From Trichoplax adhaerens (lineage: Eukaryota; Placozoa; Uniplacotomia; Trichoplacea; Trichoplacidae): a stretch of DNA of 64,000 bases. Made by a program: the position numbers and the translations under genes. The stretch is taken from positions 1,759,207 to 1,823,206 of the forward strand of contig NW_002060956.1 of assembly GCF_000150275.1 (NCBI RefSeq), in the 5' to 3' direction. Shown piece after piece: positions 1-12,700 of this stretch; position 1 is the stretch's first letter, and the number at the start of each line of letters is the position of its first letter. The notes beneath the pieces were generated by a model. That model made no database searches, was not told where the DNA came from, and saw only the letters and a program-made list of their open reading frames with translations.

Positions 1-2144
1 GCCAAGAAATTTTGGTAAATACTTGCTACCCACGGCTTCAACCAACTTACTCTCATAATTCCCTTAAGTTTATGTAGACACGATTTCGAAATAATAATGA
101 AAGAAATTGTTAATAAGCACGACATACCAATATCCTTACGGTACATAAAAATACGCTGTTATGCACATATTAGGATTATACCAGCGAAAATATGAACTTT
201 TTGTCGAGTTCTTTCATTTAAGAAAGGTTTTATTGCCGCATAAATCACATAAAAGATCTTAGGAGCTGCATAAAAATGAATAAACTTAAGATTGTTAACA
301 GTAAAATTAGATCGTATGTGACACTTAGTTATTAGATGATACTATTCTACAGCTCTAATTATTTTTAAGGTTTATATTCTATGCGGCTTCATACCATTTA
401 CAATATATACAGCGTCCATTAATTCTGGATAATTTTCATCATATATTTTAGTCATCTAGTCCATAAATAGTTTTAGATAGTTGTTGATATAAATTTTTAA
501 GATGAAGTTCAGTTATTATAGGAAATTAAAGTTACTTTAACATATTCATACCGTGGTTTAAGTTTGACTTACCTGAGCGAAAAATGTTATAGCTGAAAAT
601 GTTAAAGCAAAACGTTAGAACACGGTATTGACGACGTGAAGAAATGCAAACGTGTATAACTAATATTATAACTTAAAGTACGTGAACTTAGGTTTAGTCA
701 TCAGGACGACAAGGAAATGCTACTTACATGGTCTATGCATATTTTTTAAGCCAAATCCTTCAAAGTCTTGTATGAATACCATTCCTTTAACATTACGGCC
801 AGTCTGTAAGATGTCAGCAAATATAATAAATTCAATAAATAATTAGGTACCATAGCAATTGTAGAAAAACATAAACTTCGAACTAACTTAATCTTTAAGA
901 TGCATAAATCCTCATATTAATTTAAATCTACACAAAAATACCTCCTTTGATTTTTCTTCCATCAAACTATTACATTTTTCAACCAATCGTAAGCAGTATT
1001 TCGTCATTTCTTGCCTACGGACGGAGAGGTAAATACCTAATGGATTCAAAGAAATATATCGCATAGTTATAATCTTTTAGTTTACAGGTAAAAACAGTGA
1101 ATGCAGACTAAGCATGAATCACTACTATTTAGCATTCTAAAATGAGTATATCTTATATGCAGAAACAATATAACGGCAAATAGATTATCTTACCTTTACG
1201 ATCAATTATACCGTTACGCATGACCATCAGTGGCGCTCCAGTTTTAGTAAATCCAATAATATTTGCAGCTTGATAAGTTTGTATTACCTTTGGTAAAATT
1301 AAATTTGTATTGTTTACTGTTGCTTTTCATTATTTCACTTATGAAGAATCATTGTACATCCATATATAATACACATATAATGAATCTCTAACAAATACTG
1401 TGTATGGCGATGGTGATAAATTTGATAACTTACTTCTGGCACATTGAAGTCATCCATGATTGTATCCAACTTCATTTCTTTACGATAGATCATAGACTGC
1501 CAAAGTAATGATACAATGCACAGCAACAGTTTTATCATTATGACTTACAACCATCGTTTCAAAACCAGTAAAAGCTATTATTATGTTATATTGCTAATAT
1601 ACTTTACAAATCATTTCTTCGGCCTTTGATACGTTAAAATCGCGAGCTATTATGGTAGCAATCATTATAGCAACAGAAAAATATTCACTTAGAATAATGC
1701 TTAAAAAAGTTGATATATAATAATTATCGACATAATATTATTACCTCGTAGCCATCTCAACAAATAATGATCATTTGAAACTCGTTCCGTAGGAATCTTT
1801 CCTTTAACGTTTTCACGAAACTATTGCAAATCAATTAGCCAACGTCATCATATATATGTGCATACGCAGGTCAACTACAATTATTGTATAGACTATATAT
1901 CTACAATTTAATGACCGAAGAAATTTTAAACGCTATACATAAGAGCAATGAAGCGTCTTCAAATTATAAATGCCTAGGCTATACGGCCACAATCTCATAA
2001 TAATTAATACTGCTCATTAACTGGGTTGCTTTTCGAAAACGAGTTGGTTGTAAAGCTCAGAAATAAATATAGACTATTTATTTGACTTACTTCATCTAGA
2101 GCAGCCTGTTGCGACGGGTTTAAATCTCCTTCGAATCCGCTCAT
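1..2144 (-). CDS. SEC14-like protein (CRAL-TRIO/GOLD), gene A, 3' part outside window
   Basis: Predicted cytosolic lipid-binding/transfer protein of the SEC14L (TAP/supernatant protein factor) family. Coding exons read on the minus strand: 2091-2144, 1745-1820, 1603-1646, 1434-1496, 1194-1287, 942-1036, 728-803, 573-592, 395-455, 182-265 and 1-62 (cut by the edge). All have AG/GT borders, and sizes and phases match the five paralogues in the window. About 243 residues are visible: start MSGFEGDLNPSQQ, the CRAL-TRIO N-terminal helix motif HYLLRWLRARDF (about residues 33-46), and most of the CRAL-TRIO domain including DENYPELM in exon 9. The GOLD domain would lie left of the window. It is the most diverged member: exon 4 reads SMIYRKEMKLDT where genes C-F read CRFRKEWKI, a feature shared with gene B. 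The family is clear; the ligand cannot be told from sequence. Confidence 0.9.
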
Positions 2145-2935
2145 ATTTCCCGATTCCTAAAATTTTTCGATTGAAATTAAAACCAAGATTATTAAAAAAC
2201 TGAAATATTTGATATGGGCGTATGATACCGTACATACAGTATTACTATTAGTTGAATTTTCCTTGATCTAGAATTAAATGTAGACAATTTACAGTTTAGG
2301 CAGTCGAATAAGATTCTTTTTGAGCCATAAGAAAATAATGCTATTTCGAATATGTTAAATACAACTAGTTTTATTTTCACTTTTTAAAGCAGAGAATTTG
2401 AAGATTTGCAGGTATAGTACTGAATTGTTGAGGATCCAATGCTTAATTTTATTGATTATTATAGTGCTTTCTTTCTTACGTATTGATGTAAAAGCGTATT
2501 CAGTAATTCAATTCTATGGAGTAGAAAGATGGTGAAATATTCGCAAAAGGGGTAATATCATTTCTTTTTATTAGACCAATCAATTGCAAACTTATGTTGG
2601 CTATTTGTAATGTACTTTATTCCTTTATCTATTGAACGATGGCCATCAGCCATGATTACTTTGGCATTACAAAGTTTTTAGATTGCGAGAAAAGTTTTAT
2701 CTCATTCGTACGAAACTGACTTTAGTGATGGCGATCACTGGTTACTACGGAAGTTTTTACACTGTTTACAGACGAAATTAGCGATCAACCAACGTTCGAC
2801 AATTTTAGTTTACATATGATTATTCAAAATAAGAAACGCCGTTTAATTCTTCTGAATAATACAAGCAATGTGGTGCCGATATGAAAATAAAAATGGCTAT
2901 GGGTTTAGCAACTTAGTTATTTCACGATAATCTAA

Positions 2936-3002
2936 AGTACCATAGATAGGACCACTAGGAGAAGTAGGTCTTCTTCTAGTAGTCTATGACCATAACTGTA
3001 CT
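2936..3002. repeat. Imperfect long hairpin
   Basis: The arms 2936-2964 and 2970-3002 are reverse complements with a few mismatches and a short gap. The inner part pairs ACTAGGAGAAG with CTTCTTCTAGT around a 5-base loop. It could be a decayed foldback element or a structured transcript; nothing else supports either reading. Confidence 0.55.
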
Positions 3003-4740
3003 AAGGTGGATTGATTGATAGCAGAAATAAGAAATATTATTCTTTCGTGGACTGATAAATTGGCAAATTAATTGATGCATACGTGCCAACGTTAGCATTT
3101 AAAAGCGTCAACAATTGACTTATGCATGATTTACGCTGTAAAAGTGTATGATAAAATAGCTCCAGTTTACATTTTTTTACTTCAAGATTATTCTATCATC
3201 ACCATTCAATAGTGATCTTCATGTTTAAATACATGAATAAACGAGAGATCGTCTATCAAAGTAGTGGAAATTGTCTTGTCATGCGGTACCGGCTTAATTT
3301 AAAATGTTTATATAGTACTGTAACTATTCACATCAAGGTCATGGTAATTAATGTTTTGTGGTAGCATAAGACAAACAATAGCATGTCCGTCAATAACGTT
3401 ACTGTACTTCCTACACACTTAAATCAGTACCGGCAATCATTAATTTAATTGAATTAGTAATTTAGTTCTGGCTGAATCACTATACGCGCAGTAAAGGATA
3501 AGTTATGCTGATGTGCATACATGATATTGGATTAAGCCAATTTAAAAGGGGCAGTAAGAAGGATTTTGGAAAAAGTTAATCAAGCAAGAGTGGTTGCCAT
3601 CATATAATTATTATAATATTAATTATCGCCAAATAATGACAATGTCTAATAGGCATAAGACTGTTAGATCTGGTCAATCAATAGCAGAATGTTTCGTTTA
3701 ATGCGATCCACAGTCATCAGTCATACACTGACAACATTGGGCTACAAGTACAGCCAAAAATTCAGCGAGACCGAGTTTAATTTATTTTACTTACACTGCC
3801 ACTGTAGCTGGTTCGACAACAAGAAATTTATTGTACAGTATGTAAATGAAATTCGAAGGACTAGAGGGAGTTTTTAAGCAATGAATTTGATTTCTAGTTA
3901 AAAATGATAAAAACTGCAGAGGACTGGCTATCGTGGACCATTTTAGCCTAAGCAATCGTACGTAAATACTCGTTAGATTTGATACGAACTACCAAGGACT
4001 TGTACAAAAGAAAGGTACAGTACCGATGGATTTTAAAGCCAATGGTAGAACAGAATTTTTTGTTTACGATAACGAATGATTGATTTTTTCCCTAGGAGGT
4101 AAGAAGGGATGGAAATTATCTCATGAGGTTGGTATAACGAAGAAAAGATTCATCCACTGCTAGCATTTTCTGATATGCAAGAGATACTAATATCTACTTG
4201 AATCAAATTTGAGCAGGTAAACGAGATTATTGTAAGAGTCAGATATTACTGTTGATCGGAGATTTTTATTGAAAAATAAAAATATGTACAAGTATTCATC
4301 GTCCACCAGCACACAGTGTACTGTACACTCTTTGGGACTATTTCATCTACGTTGTTGTGATTTGGGAAATGTGGCAAATTAGGCCGTTGTATTGAATCAG
4401 ATAGACAACTACAGAAGATAATGTTGGGCTTTCACCGCTTGTCATCAAGTAATTAGCCCAATGCTACGCTGGACATAATGTAATAGAAGTAAGTCATAAC
4501 TCGTCACAAGCGTCGATGAATCTAGCTATTCCATTTGGATACCATGGATAACATGCTGAAGGCGATACTCAGTTGGTGTTACGTCGATATTGGATTTTAC
4601 GATATTATAATGCAAAGAAATATTATTGTACTGTACAGTAGAGTAACTGGAGAATTGGAGTCGATTGATGTAACTACGAAATTGGGCAGCCTAGTTCTTG
4701 AGAATTCGAGTAGTACTCTCTATTAGGACTAGTGTTGACT

Positions 4741-4769
4741 ATTTTTTTTTTCTCTCTCTCTCTTTCTCT
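4741..4769. repeat. Polypyrimidine T/CT tract
   Basis: A run of T followed by CT dinucleotides. It is simple low-complexity sequence with no adjacent exon that it could serve as a splice tract. Confidence 0.7.
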
Positions 4770-5165
4770 GTTATTGACATTGCCGTTATCGTTATTCTAT
4801 TAAGGTTAATATTGTTGAATTAACTTGCAGGGAGTGAAAATGTATATTGTCGTTCAATCAACGAACATGACTTACTTTTTCGATTAAAGTGGGTTGTGGC
4901 TTGAATTGACCTTTAGATACTACCCAAACTTTTCAACAATTTCCGTAATGACAGAATGATTTCGAATATTCACTTTTATGAATAATCAATCCAGCTAGCC
5001 AGTCGAAGTAGGAGCTATGGCAGCAAGGAGCTTTGAAGCAATGGCGGAGATTTTCCAAGTGTCAATGAATTTCCTCGTTGAGGCGTGATGAAATGACTGA
5101 GCTGTCGTCACTCGTCGCGTTTGGCCACGGCCGTCAGACTTGTCACTCAATCAATTTCCGAAGAC

Positions 5166-5412
5166 AGTACTGCACTGTACTGTACTCAGTGCTGTACGTA
5201 CTGTAATGTGTCATACCGTACGAGCGTGACCTTTCAACTACACAACCACGGCGATCGATAGCAAGCAGGTTGAATCTTGCAACATAACATCAATATCCAC
5301 CTATTGTGGAACTGGTACAGTACTGTACTGTACAGTGTACAGTACAGAACAGTACGATAAGGTACTGTACACTCAGTGTACAGTACTTTACTGCATTTTT
5401 TAGTACTGTACA
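5166..5412. repeat. GTAC-rich palindromic repeat cluster 1
   Basis: This stretch is packed with overlapping ACTGTAC, GTACAGT and TGTACTGTAC words, each nearly self-complementary, so the whole region can fold in many ways. Its densest part is 5313-5412. A second cluster of the same character is at 44939-45016, 39 kb away next to the gene D/E spacer. The words are not in a strict tandem period. Short open frames crossing it are by-products of the repeat. Confidence 0.75.
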
Positions 5413-5622
5413 GCGCAATGATCAATCTGATATGAAGCAATGGACGAGAAAACCCTCGAACGAAAAAGAAGCAGAAGCTCCTCTTGAAATCGCCTTTGCA
5501 TGACGATGAAACACGAATTAGAGTATGCTGGCTACTAAATAAAGCAATTAGTAGCGCTACTTATAAACTATGTGAAAAAGATTAGAAAAAGAATCTCGCT
5601 TTACAGTATACTGCAACAACGT

Positions 5623-5660
5623 TACTCTACCATAATATTCAGGCTAACAGTGGTAGAGTA
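5623..5660. repeat. Perfect 10-bp hairpin
   Basis: TACTCTACCA at 5623-5632 pairs exactly with TGGTAGAGTA at 5651-5660 across an 18-base loop. Function unknown. Confidence 0.55.
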
Positions 5661-7010
5661 GAATCTGTACTGTCTACGATTTCAGAACAGTGCTCAGAGA
5701 AGAGAATAGCAGAGGTCAAACAGTGAATACAGCCATGACTTTAAGGTCAAATCAATGAATTGACAGTTTACAATTGCCAGTACTGTCTATTAAACCTTAA
5801 TCAATGCTAATCATTCACCGACAGCATGATGGCTTTCATTGATTAACTGTCAACTCTGCTTGATTTGGGAGGCCAAGAAAGAGCTTTATTAGGTTTGGTA
5901 AACAGGTCAAGTTGATGGATGATCAGTAGTCCATACTCGTTCCTCCAGAGTATTAATACTGGGCTAGAGCGGTGGATGGGTTCGCAATCCGACAACCCGA
6001 AATTACACTCCTAATTACTGTATTGAGCTAAAGTCGTTGCTGCTAGTCTAGTTGCTAGTCTAGTTTATGGCTGTTTTCGATTAGGAATAGGGTCTAGGCT
6101 GTAACACAGCGGCCACAAGTTTCATTTTGGAACCATTGAATGATTTTCTAAAGTCAGAATAAGAATTCAAATTTTCGCCATTGAGTCATGATTGTGAGCC
6201 AAACCAATATTGAGAGATAGAACTATAATGTATCTATCGTAAAAACTTCCCAAACGATACAAATCAGAAAGAAAGGAAAATTTGTAACCCAGACATAATG
6301 TAAAGCAAGAATCAGCGACTGAATTCCCTGCCGAAAGCAATCCAACAATTATACAATATAATTCTTGACCAAAGTAAAACTTAGACCGGTATTAGCTTGC
6401 TGAAGTATTTCTTTAATTCTATTTCTCTTCTCTGCCAAACTATCGCACTTTGTCGTCATTTACATACGTACTTAACAGATCTAGCAAATGCCGATTTAAA
6501 ACTATAGTTATCGTCCAACAGTCCAATCCATTTAAATTAGGGAGAAACGACAATTTGCGACCTGGACATACTGCAGATTAAGTAGATTGATACTGATAGT
6601 ACAGTAGTACGTTGGTACCGTCATAGCTGAAAAATCAATTGATTAATGTTGTTCTGTAATCTGATTTAGTCCAGCAATGAATCATACGTACAAGCCCAGA
6701 AAGTATATTACTAAACAGACAATCGAAACGTAACGAAGTCTACCTACAATCAACAACTACGGTACAGTATAGACTGTATGCAATCAAAACGAAGATAGAC
6801 TAACATCGATAACTTAAGACCAGGATAATACGTTCGAATTTATGTTCTATTCTATGATAAAGAACTGCTAATTCCTAACGATAGTCCACAAAAAAAAGTT
6901 ATCATAACAATCATTTATATTGTTCTAGGTCTATTTGCTCTACGACTACTTTGTTTAATTCATACGTATTATGATTACTTCTGTAGTAAAATTAAAATAA
7001 AATAAAGAGT

Positions 7011-7515
7011 TTCTGAAACTAACCTCTATCGCGATTATATGTGATTATTATCATATCATAGTTAATAAACGAATTTTAAGTTTACCATTGCTTTACGTAT
7101 TGGTTTGCAGTTTGTACTGCGTAGCTAATGAATCGCTAGTTCTGCAATCTTACGGTATATACTTAACATATGCACTACACGTATGTGCAGTTATTTTTTA
7201 CAGCGCGTTGCAATGAAGAAGAATTTCTGAATAAACCTCTATCATATACGCGTATAATTAATTATCATTATCACAGTTCATTAACTTTAGCTTTCCCGGT
7301 GTTTTACTTTGTTTTACGTAGCTAATGATGAATTATTAGTTCTATAGATCTTACGCTATACTTACATACGTATGTGTGAATTTCTGAAATTAACCTATAT
7401 CACGGCCACTTTATAATTATTATCAAAATAAAGAGATTAATCATAAGTTTGCAAGTAGTCTGTGCATTGCGAAGTTAATAAATAACTGCTGATCTTACAG
7501 TATATCTATGCATCA
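7011..7515. repeat. Degenerate three-unit direct repeat
   Basis: Three units begin with the related words TTTCTGAAACTAACCTCTAT (7011), TTTCTGAATAAACCTCTAT (near 7226) and TTTCTGAAATTAACCTATAT (near 7381). Each continues through a shared order of landmarks: an ATTATTATCA-like word, then ACGTAGCTAATGA-like, GTTCTRYARATCTTACG-like and TATACTTA-like words. Units shorten from about 215 to 155 to 135 bases and are well diverged, so this is an old local amplification. No coding signal. Confidence 0.65.
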
Positions 7516-8046
7516 ACAATATCTGATATGATATTTTGAGGTCATTACATTAAGATCCGTTTCAAAACACCAACAATATTCAGTATAATAGTGAGTTGGT
7601 GATTGCAGAAATAAAGCATTACTGGTCATGAAAGCATAAAGCAAACGAAGGAGCTAGATTTATTGCCAAAAGATTCATATGATTGACTAAGCGGACAAAT
7701 TGAATGAATCAACATAGCTTTTCCGCTTAATATGAATTTCAGGTAGCATAATCTGTAAAGACTGCCTGTTAATATTATGAAGTAGTACTAATAGTCTTAT
7801 AGTACTTCGTTTTATCATTCATGATGGCCCTTCATAGAGCTAAGCTTCAGTTCATTTTTGTAGCTTATATACTTAAACAGTACCTAGTTTACTCATCTAT
7901 ATGGATAAAACAAGTTTTACTAAACAAAGAATAGGTGCAAGGTACCGCAGCTATGAATAGAATACCAGCATCGAATCAGTAACTATTATAATATTACAAA
8001 GTTTAATTTTAAACCATTACTGTTATTAGTTTTGCTCTCATAATAG

Positions 8047-8580
8047 TTGTCACAATTTCACTTCTGCGACAAGGTGACGTACAGTAAAGATCTATAAGTA
8101 GCTCCTGACTTAAACGCCCTTTTACTTAACGCTAAACACTCAGCAAAATACTGTAAAGATGAAACTTTTATTAGCAACGATACATCTACAACTTTTTACC
8201 ACACCACTCAATTAAAATGTTCCCGTTTATATAGGAACCGTCTAATTTGTAAACAACAACAGTATTATTATTATACCTTACTAGGAGAAGCATCTCGAAC
8301 TGAGATATTCCTTTCATAGCTTTTCTATCAGTAATTATTTTGAATCTCTTACTCATACTTAATCTTAATCGAAGCTCGTAGGTTGTCTAATTCAACTATC
8401 ATCAACTAGAACTTGAATCATCTTACTGCTATCTATCACACAATAACAATCAATATTAAATATGTAATGAACTATCACGAACAACATCCACATTAAGGCA
8501 TTACTTATCTTACCTAGTACTACAAATATGGATATTCTCTATACTAGCTACTACTGTACTTATTAACTTATTAAACTATC
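8047..8580 (+). repeat. Long dispersed repeat, copy 1 (inverse copy at 34600-35100)
   Basis: This segment reads as the reverse complement of about 34600-35100 with small gaps. Landmarks shared after reversal include ACATCTACAACTTTT, TCCCGTTTATATAGGAAC, ATTATTATACCTTACTAGGA, CATACTTAATCTTAATC and TACTTATCTTACCTAG. Identity is about 80% by eye. It has no long open frame, so it is probably a non-autonomous mobile-element relic or a segmental duplication. This copy is intergenic; the other lies inside intron 4 of gene C. Confidence 0.85.
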
Positions 8581-9749
8581 CTAATGACAAGGCGACACCG
8601 CAACAATAGTACATTTTAAGGTCCAGAATGTGAAGATGGAATGCAAATATCAATCAGAACCAGTACTATTGTACAAATTATCGATAAACCGATTACACTA
8701 ATTGCTAGAGCTTATATTTTTGGGTAATATTTCTAAACTGGATTGATAGTGGTGATAAAAAGACCCAGAATACGATTTTAAACCATATAAGCATATTTTT
8801 ACAAATTAATTTCACTTTCATAGACGAATTTTTATTATTGGCTAATAGTCAAAAATTACATTTCATGTCGAAATCCTACTATATCGAAGGAAAAACAATA
8901 TATCAGATGATCCTAAAACTTGATAGGTACCGGTAAGAATGCTTAAGAGGCTCTGTCCAAGTTTAGTAACGGAGATACTACCTAATTTTATTCTCTGCTT
9001 CTTCGCCCGAAAATGATGCACATAAATAGCTAAGTTAGATGCACATTGCATATTTAACATCGTACACATACAAAGTGGGTAAGGTACCTTATATAAATAC
9101 AGTAAATATTTTTAGAATCATGGAAGCAAACCAGTTGCTTACTGAAGATTAGGCTAGTTTTACAGTTAATTACAAGTATAGAAAGAACAACTCTGTTGAA
9201 ATCTCAATATTATCTATCCAAGTCATATAAGCGGCAGCAATCTTTGTAAAGCTGCTATGATAGGTCAGTATTTGGCTATTAAATTTAAGGAAAGGAATTA
9301 AAATTAATTAGTGAGCCCTATCAAGGCATTTCTATTTTTACATAGCTCATAATATACCGTATAGAATTAATGTAAATTAAGATCTAGGCTTAGAAACTAA
9401 AGTTGCAGTTAAGTTTTTAAACCTAATACATACTGAATAAATAATAATCTATCTTTAAACAGAAGAATATAGAATGAATGAAATTCTTCTGCTATTAAGA
9501 TAGGAACTACATTATTTTCAAATCCTAGACCAGCAATATAAAATTTGTACAGCACTACGGTATTTACGTACTGTATCAGAGCTAATGATCTACAATAAAA
9601 TACTCGTATATTTAATTCCAAGTAATATAAGTTATAAACCATGAATGTTCGTTCGCGAAGTTTCAAAATTACTATTACTTCCATCAAATTATCTTTATCC
9701 ATTAAATATTTAATGTTAAATGCCAACAAAATGTATGATGTTTTTTCGA

Positions 9750-12700
9750 TTAGTAATCGAATACATCATCGGATTCTACTTCACGTGGACCTCTAAGTTC
9801 AATATCATATAGCAACCTTTTGCTATTTACCCAACTATACGTATTATCAAAGTACAGGACATCTATAGTAAGAAATATTTGAAATATGTTTGAGAAAACA
9901 TAAAATTTTTCTACTTTCGTATGATATATGATATTTGTAGTTACATATAGCATAACATCATTTCATATTCGCCCTATTTTGCTTCAATATTGATAAAAAA
10001 GTGATAACACCTGGTCTACTCTAATCATTAAACTTACATTTTCCTGGCTCTTGACAAGTATAACTGCCATTTTCAAGGAAAGTATTACAATCACGACGTA
10101 AAACAGGCACCTAAATTATAAATAAGATAAAAATTCAGTCACTGAACTGAATAATTACTAATTGACTACGAGTAAAATCAATATTATTATAATATCCTGC
10201 TGCAAGACTAACCACAAACACCTGATTGGATGATTCACTGTCGCCTTCAATCACTTTGTATATGCCAAATCCAATATTATGTTTATCTGTTCGAAATTTC
10301 CATCTATGAATTATAAATATGTAAGAAATGAATTACATTACATTTGTAAAAAGAAATAAAAGTATTTTCAATATTATATAAGAGCAAGCTAATAAAAATT
10401 TACTTTATCATGGTTCCAGATTGTTTGATATCATAGGGCAATTTCAAATTATCTCTTCTATTGATCGTGACAGCTGTGTAATTATCAGTGGATTGCTCAG
10501 TAGATAATTCATTCAGGTAATAAGATTTGGGAATTTCACCACCCGGGCAGATCTGTATATATTAGGATTTTCACACAAATATAGAAATATGCTATCAAGT
10601 TATAGAAAAATTGATTGTACTAAAAATAATGTATCAATTTAAAATATTCTATAGTTGCTTCACAACATTAAGTAGCTATTCTATCAGCTTATCTAGATAG
10701 TTTAGTTAAGAAAAGCTACGCGTAATATTGTAATAAAACAAAAGGAAAATAAGATATTGAAAATAGAAATGAGTATACAAAAGAATACCCAAAATTTTAC
10801 AACCAGCCTATATCAAATGTTTAAGACGCTATGGTTGTCGCTCTCGGCTTTTATCATCACCTGTGACGGACAATATGGATCGCCTGTTTCGTCTACAATT
10901 TCTCCACCTAGAGCCTTTGGTAGTTGATCGGCATCAATATAATCCAAAAGAGCAGTTTTATAGTTCCCTATAGACGATCGAAAATCAATTAGGTAACGTC
11001 ATTGCTTGACTCAACTGTTAAAGTAAGTGCAATTCTAAACTATTCGTATTAGGTTGGCAAGATTTGTATATATATAATATATTTAAATTTTATAACCGTT
11101 AGATTAATTACAATTCTAATGTCAGCTATGGCACTAATCACTTGTTGTAAGGTTGACTACAGAACGCATAAGAGCTATATAAGATATCGAGATGCTGTTC
11201 GTGGATCGAGATTTTAATATCGATTCACGAACATGCCTTACTATATAACAGAACTATAAAAATATTTATGACGGATAACTGATTTTAAATCAATAGATTT
11301 AATATTACTAAAATTACTTGACATGACTTGAATTTTTGATTTCGTCTTTTCGCTTATAAACGGCTTGATTAAGCCAAACGCGATGTAGAATATGCGTGGA
11401 GCTTAAACGAAAATAGATTTAAAAGACCATCATGTGATTAGCAAAATTTTATTTGATTATCTATTGCATTATTAAGCATGGATAGGTTGTGTATATTTGG
11501 TTATAAAAGAGCAATAATTAGTGAATTTAAAATTAGTCTAGGACTATAACTAAAGAATAAGTAAAATTGCAAGTCTATATAGTTCTATGATAGCAACAGA
11601 TTTAAATAATCGGACGAATTTATACGCGATAGTGCAAAATTTTACTTGTAATACTTAAGCTTGAGAGCTATTCTGTTAGAAAAATTGATAGGTAAAACTT
11701 CATTCAAACGTAGAATTAAATTTACGATTTCAATAAAGCAATAGAGCGGAAGAAGATTAAATATTTAATTTTAGCATACTGTTAATCACGTAGACACTTT
11801 TCATCATTTCTGGATAATTATCTTCAAATAATGGCACGAGCTACGTGAATAAATTATATTTCAGATGTTAATATAATAGCAAACTAAGATTTACGTATTA
11901 ATATATAATAGTATAATAGTTTAAACTAACTATTGCTCTAGATGTGCTTTCTATCTCATGATAATTTATGACCAGAATGTAACAAATTTTTACGAAAGAC
12001 TGCATGACTAATATTAATAACTTGCAGTTAATTTTAACAATAACCGCTATGGTATAATGTTTTACTAAACAATTATTTACCTTTGAAAAGAGTGTAAATG
12101 CTGTTGAATGGAATAGAAAATTAGAAATAAATGGATTAGACCGAGAATTAAGATAGCTTAAACGTTGTTAATTGTATCAAAAATCCCCAAAATTAGAAAT
12201 TTGGCAATGAATCTATGACAATACCAGCTACAAAAGTTAGACATGTAAAGTTTATAGATTCATTTTTTTCTAGCCAGAATCACTAGACGAATAACCAGAG
12301 ATATAATTATAAAGCCTAACTCATAATGACCTGGCTTATACATATCTTTCATGCCAAATCCATCCATGTCATCTATAACTGTAATATTTTCAATAGTTCT
12401 TCCCAGCTACGAAAATGTATTCGAATAAATTCAAGGACATTCTACTTAGGATGTTATACATACTATCGCACCAAGTTGAAAAATAAACTTATACTTTAAA
12501 ATATGTAAATAATTCTGTCAAAGAAATTAGTCGATCAGTTCGGTACCTTCTTCGATTGTTGTTGACATAAAATTTTGGCTCTCTCCATCATGTAAAATCC
12601 ATACGTAATGAAATCATCTTTTCTTACTGATTGCAGTAGTCCTGTATGATAGTCACCGCAGAGAATTGAAATTGCATATTATCAATAAAGCAATACGTAT

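Larger units (their letters stand above)
2145..9749. other. Intergenic spacer between SEC14L genes A and B, repeat-rich
   Basis: I see no coding exon that can be supported in this 7.6-kb stretch; the open frames are short and lack domain signatures. It holds an imperfect hairpin (2936-3002), a pyrimidine tract (4741-4769), a GTAC-rich palindromic cluster (5166-5412), a perfect hairpin (5623-5660), a degenerate three-unit repeat (7011-7515) and one arm of a long inverted repeat (about 8047-8580). The promoter of gene A should lie just right of 2144, but no TATA-like element stands out. Confidence 0.6.

Noticed and set aside
3689-3877. 62-codon plus-strand open frame
   Set aside because: No domain, and no neighbouring exons in the same phase.
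5234-5503. Open frames on both strands rich in Tyr/Cys/Thr/Val
   Set aside because: They are translations of the GTAC palindromic repeat and have no domain or splice support.
5960-6005. Possible tRNA T-arm (GGGTTCGCAATCC)
   Set aside because: No matching acceptor stem, D-arm or anticodon arm could be folded around it.
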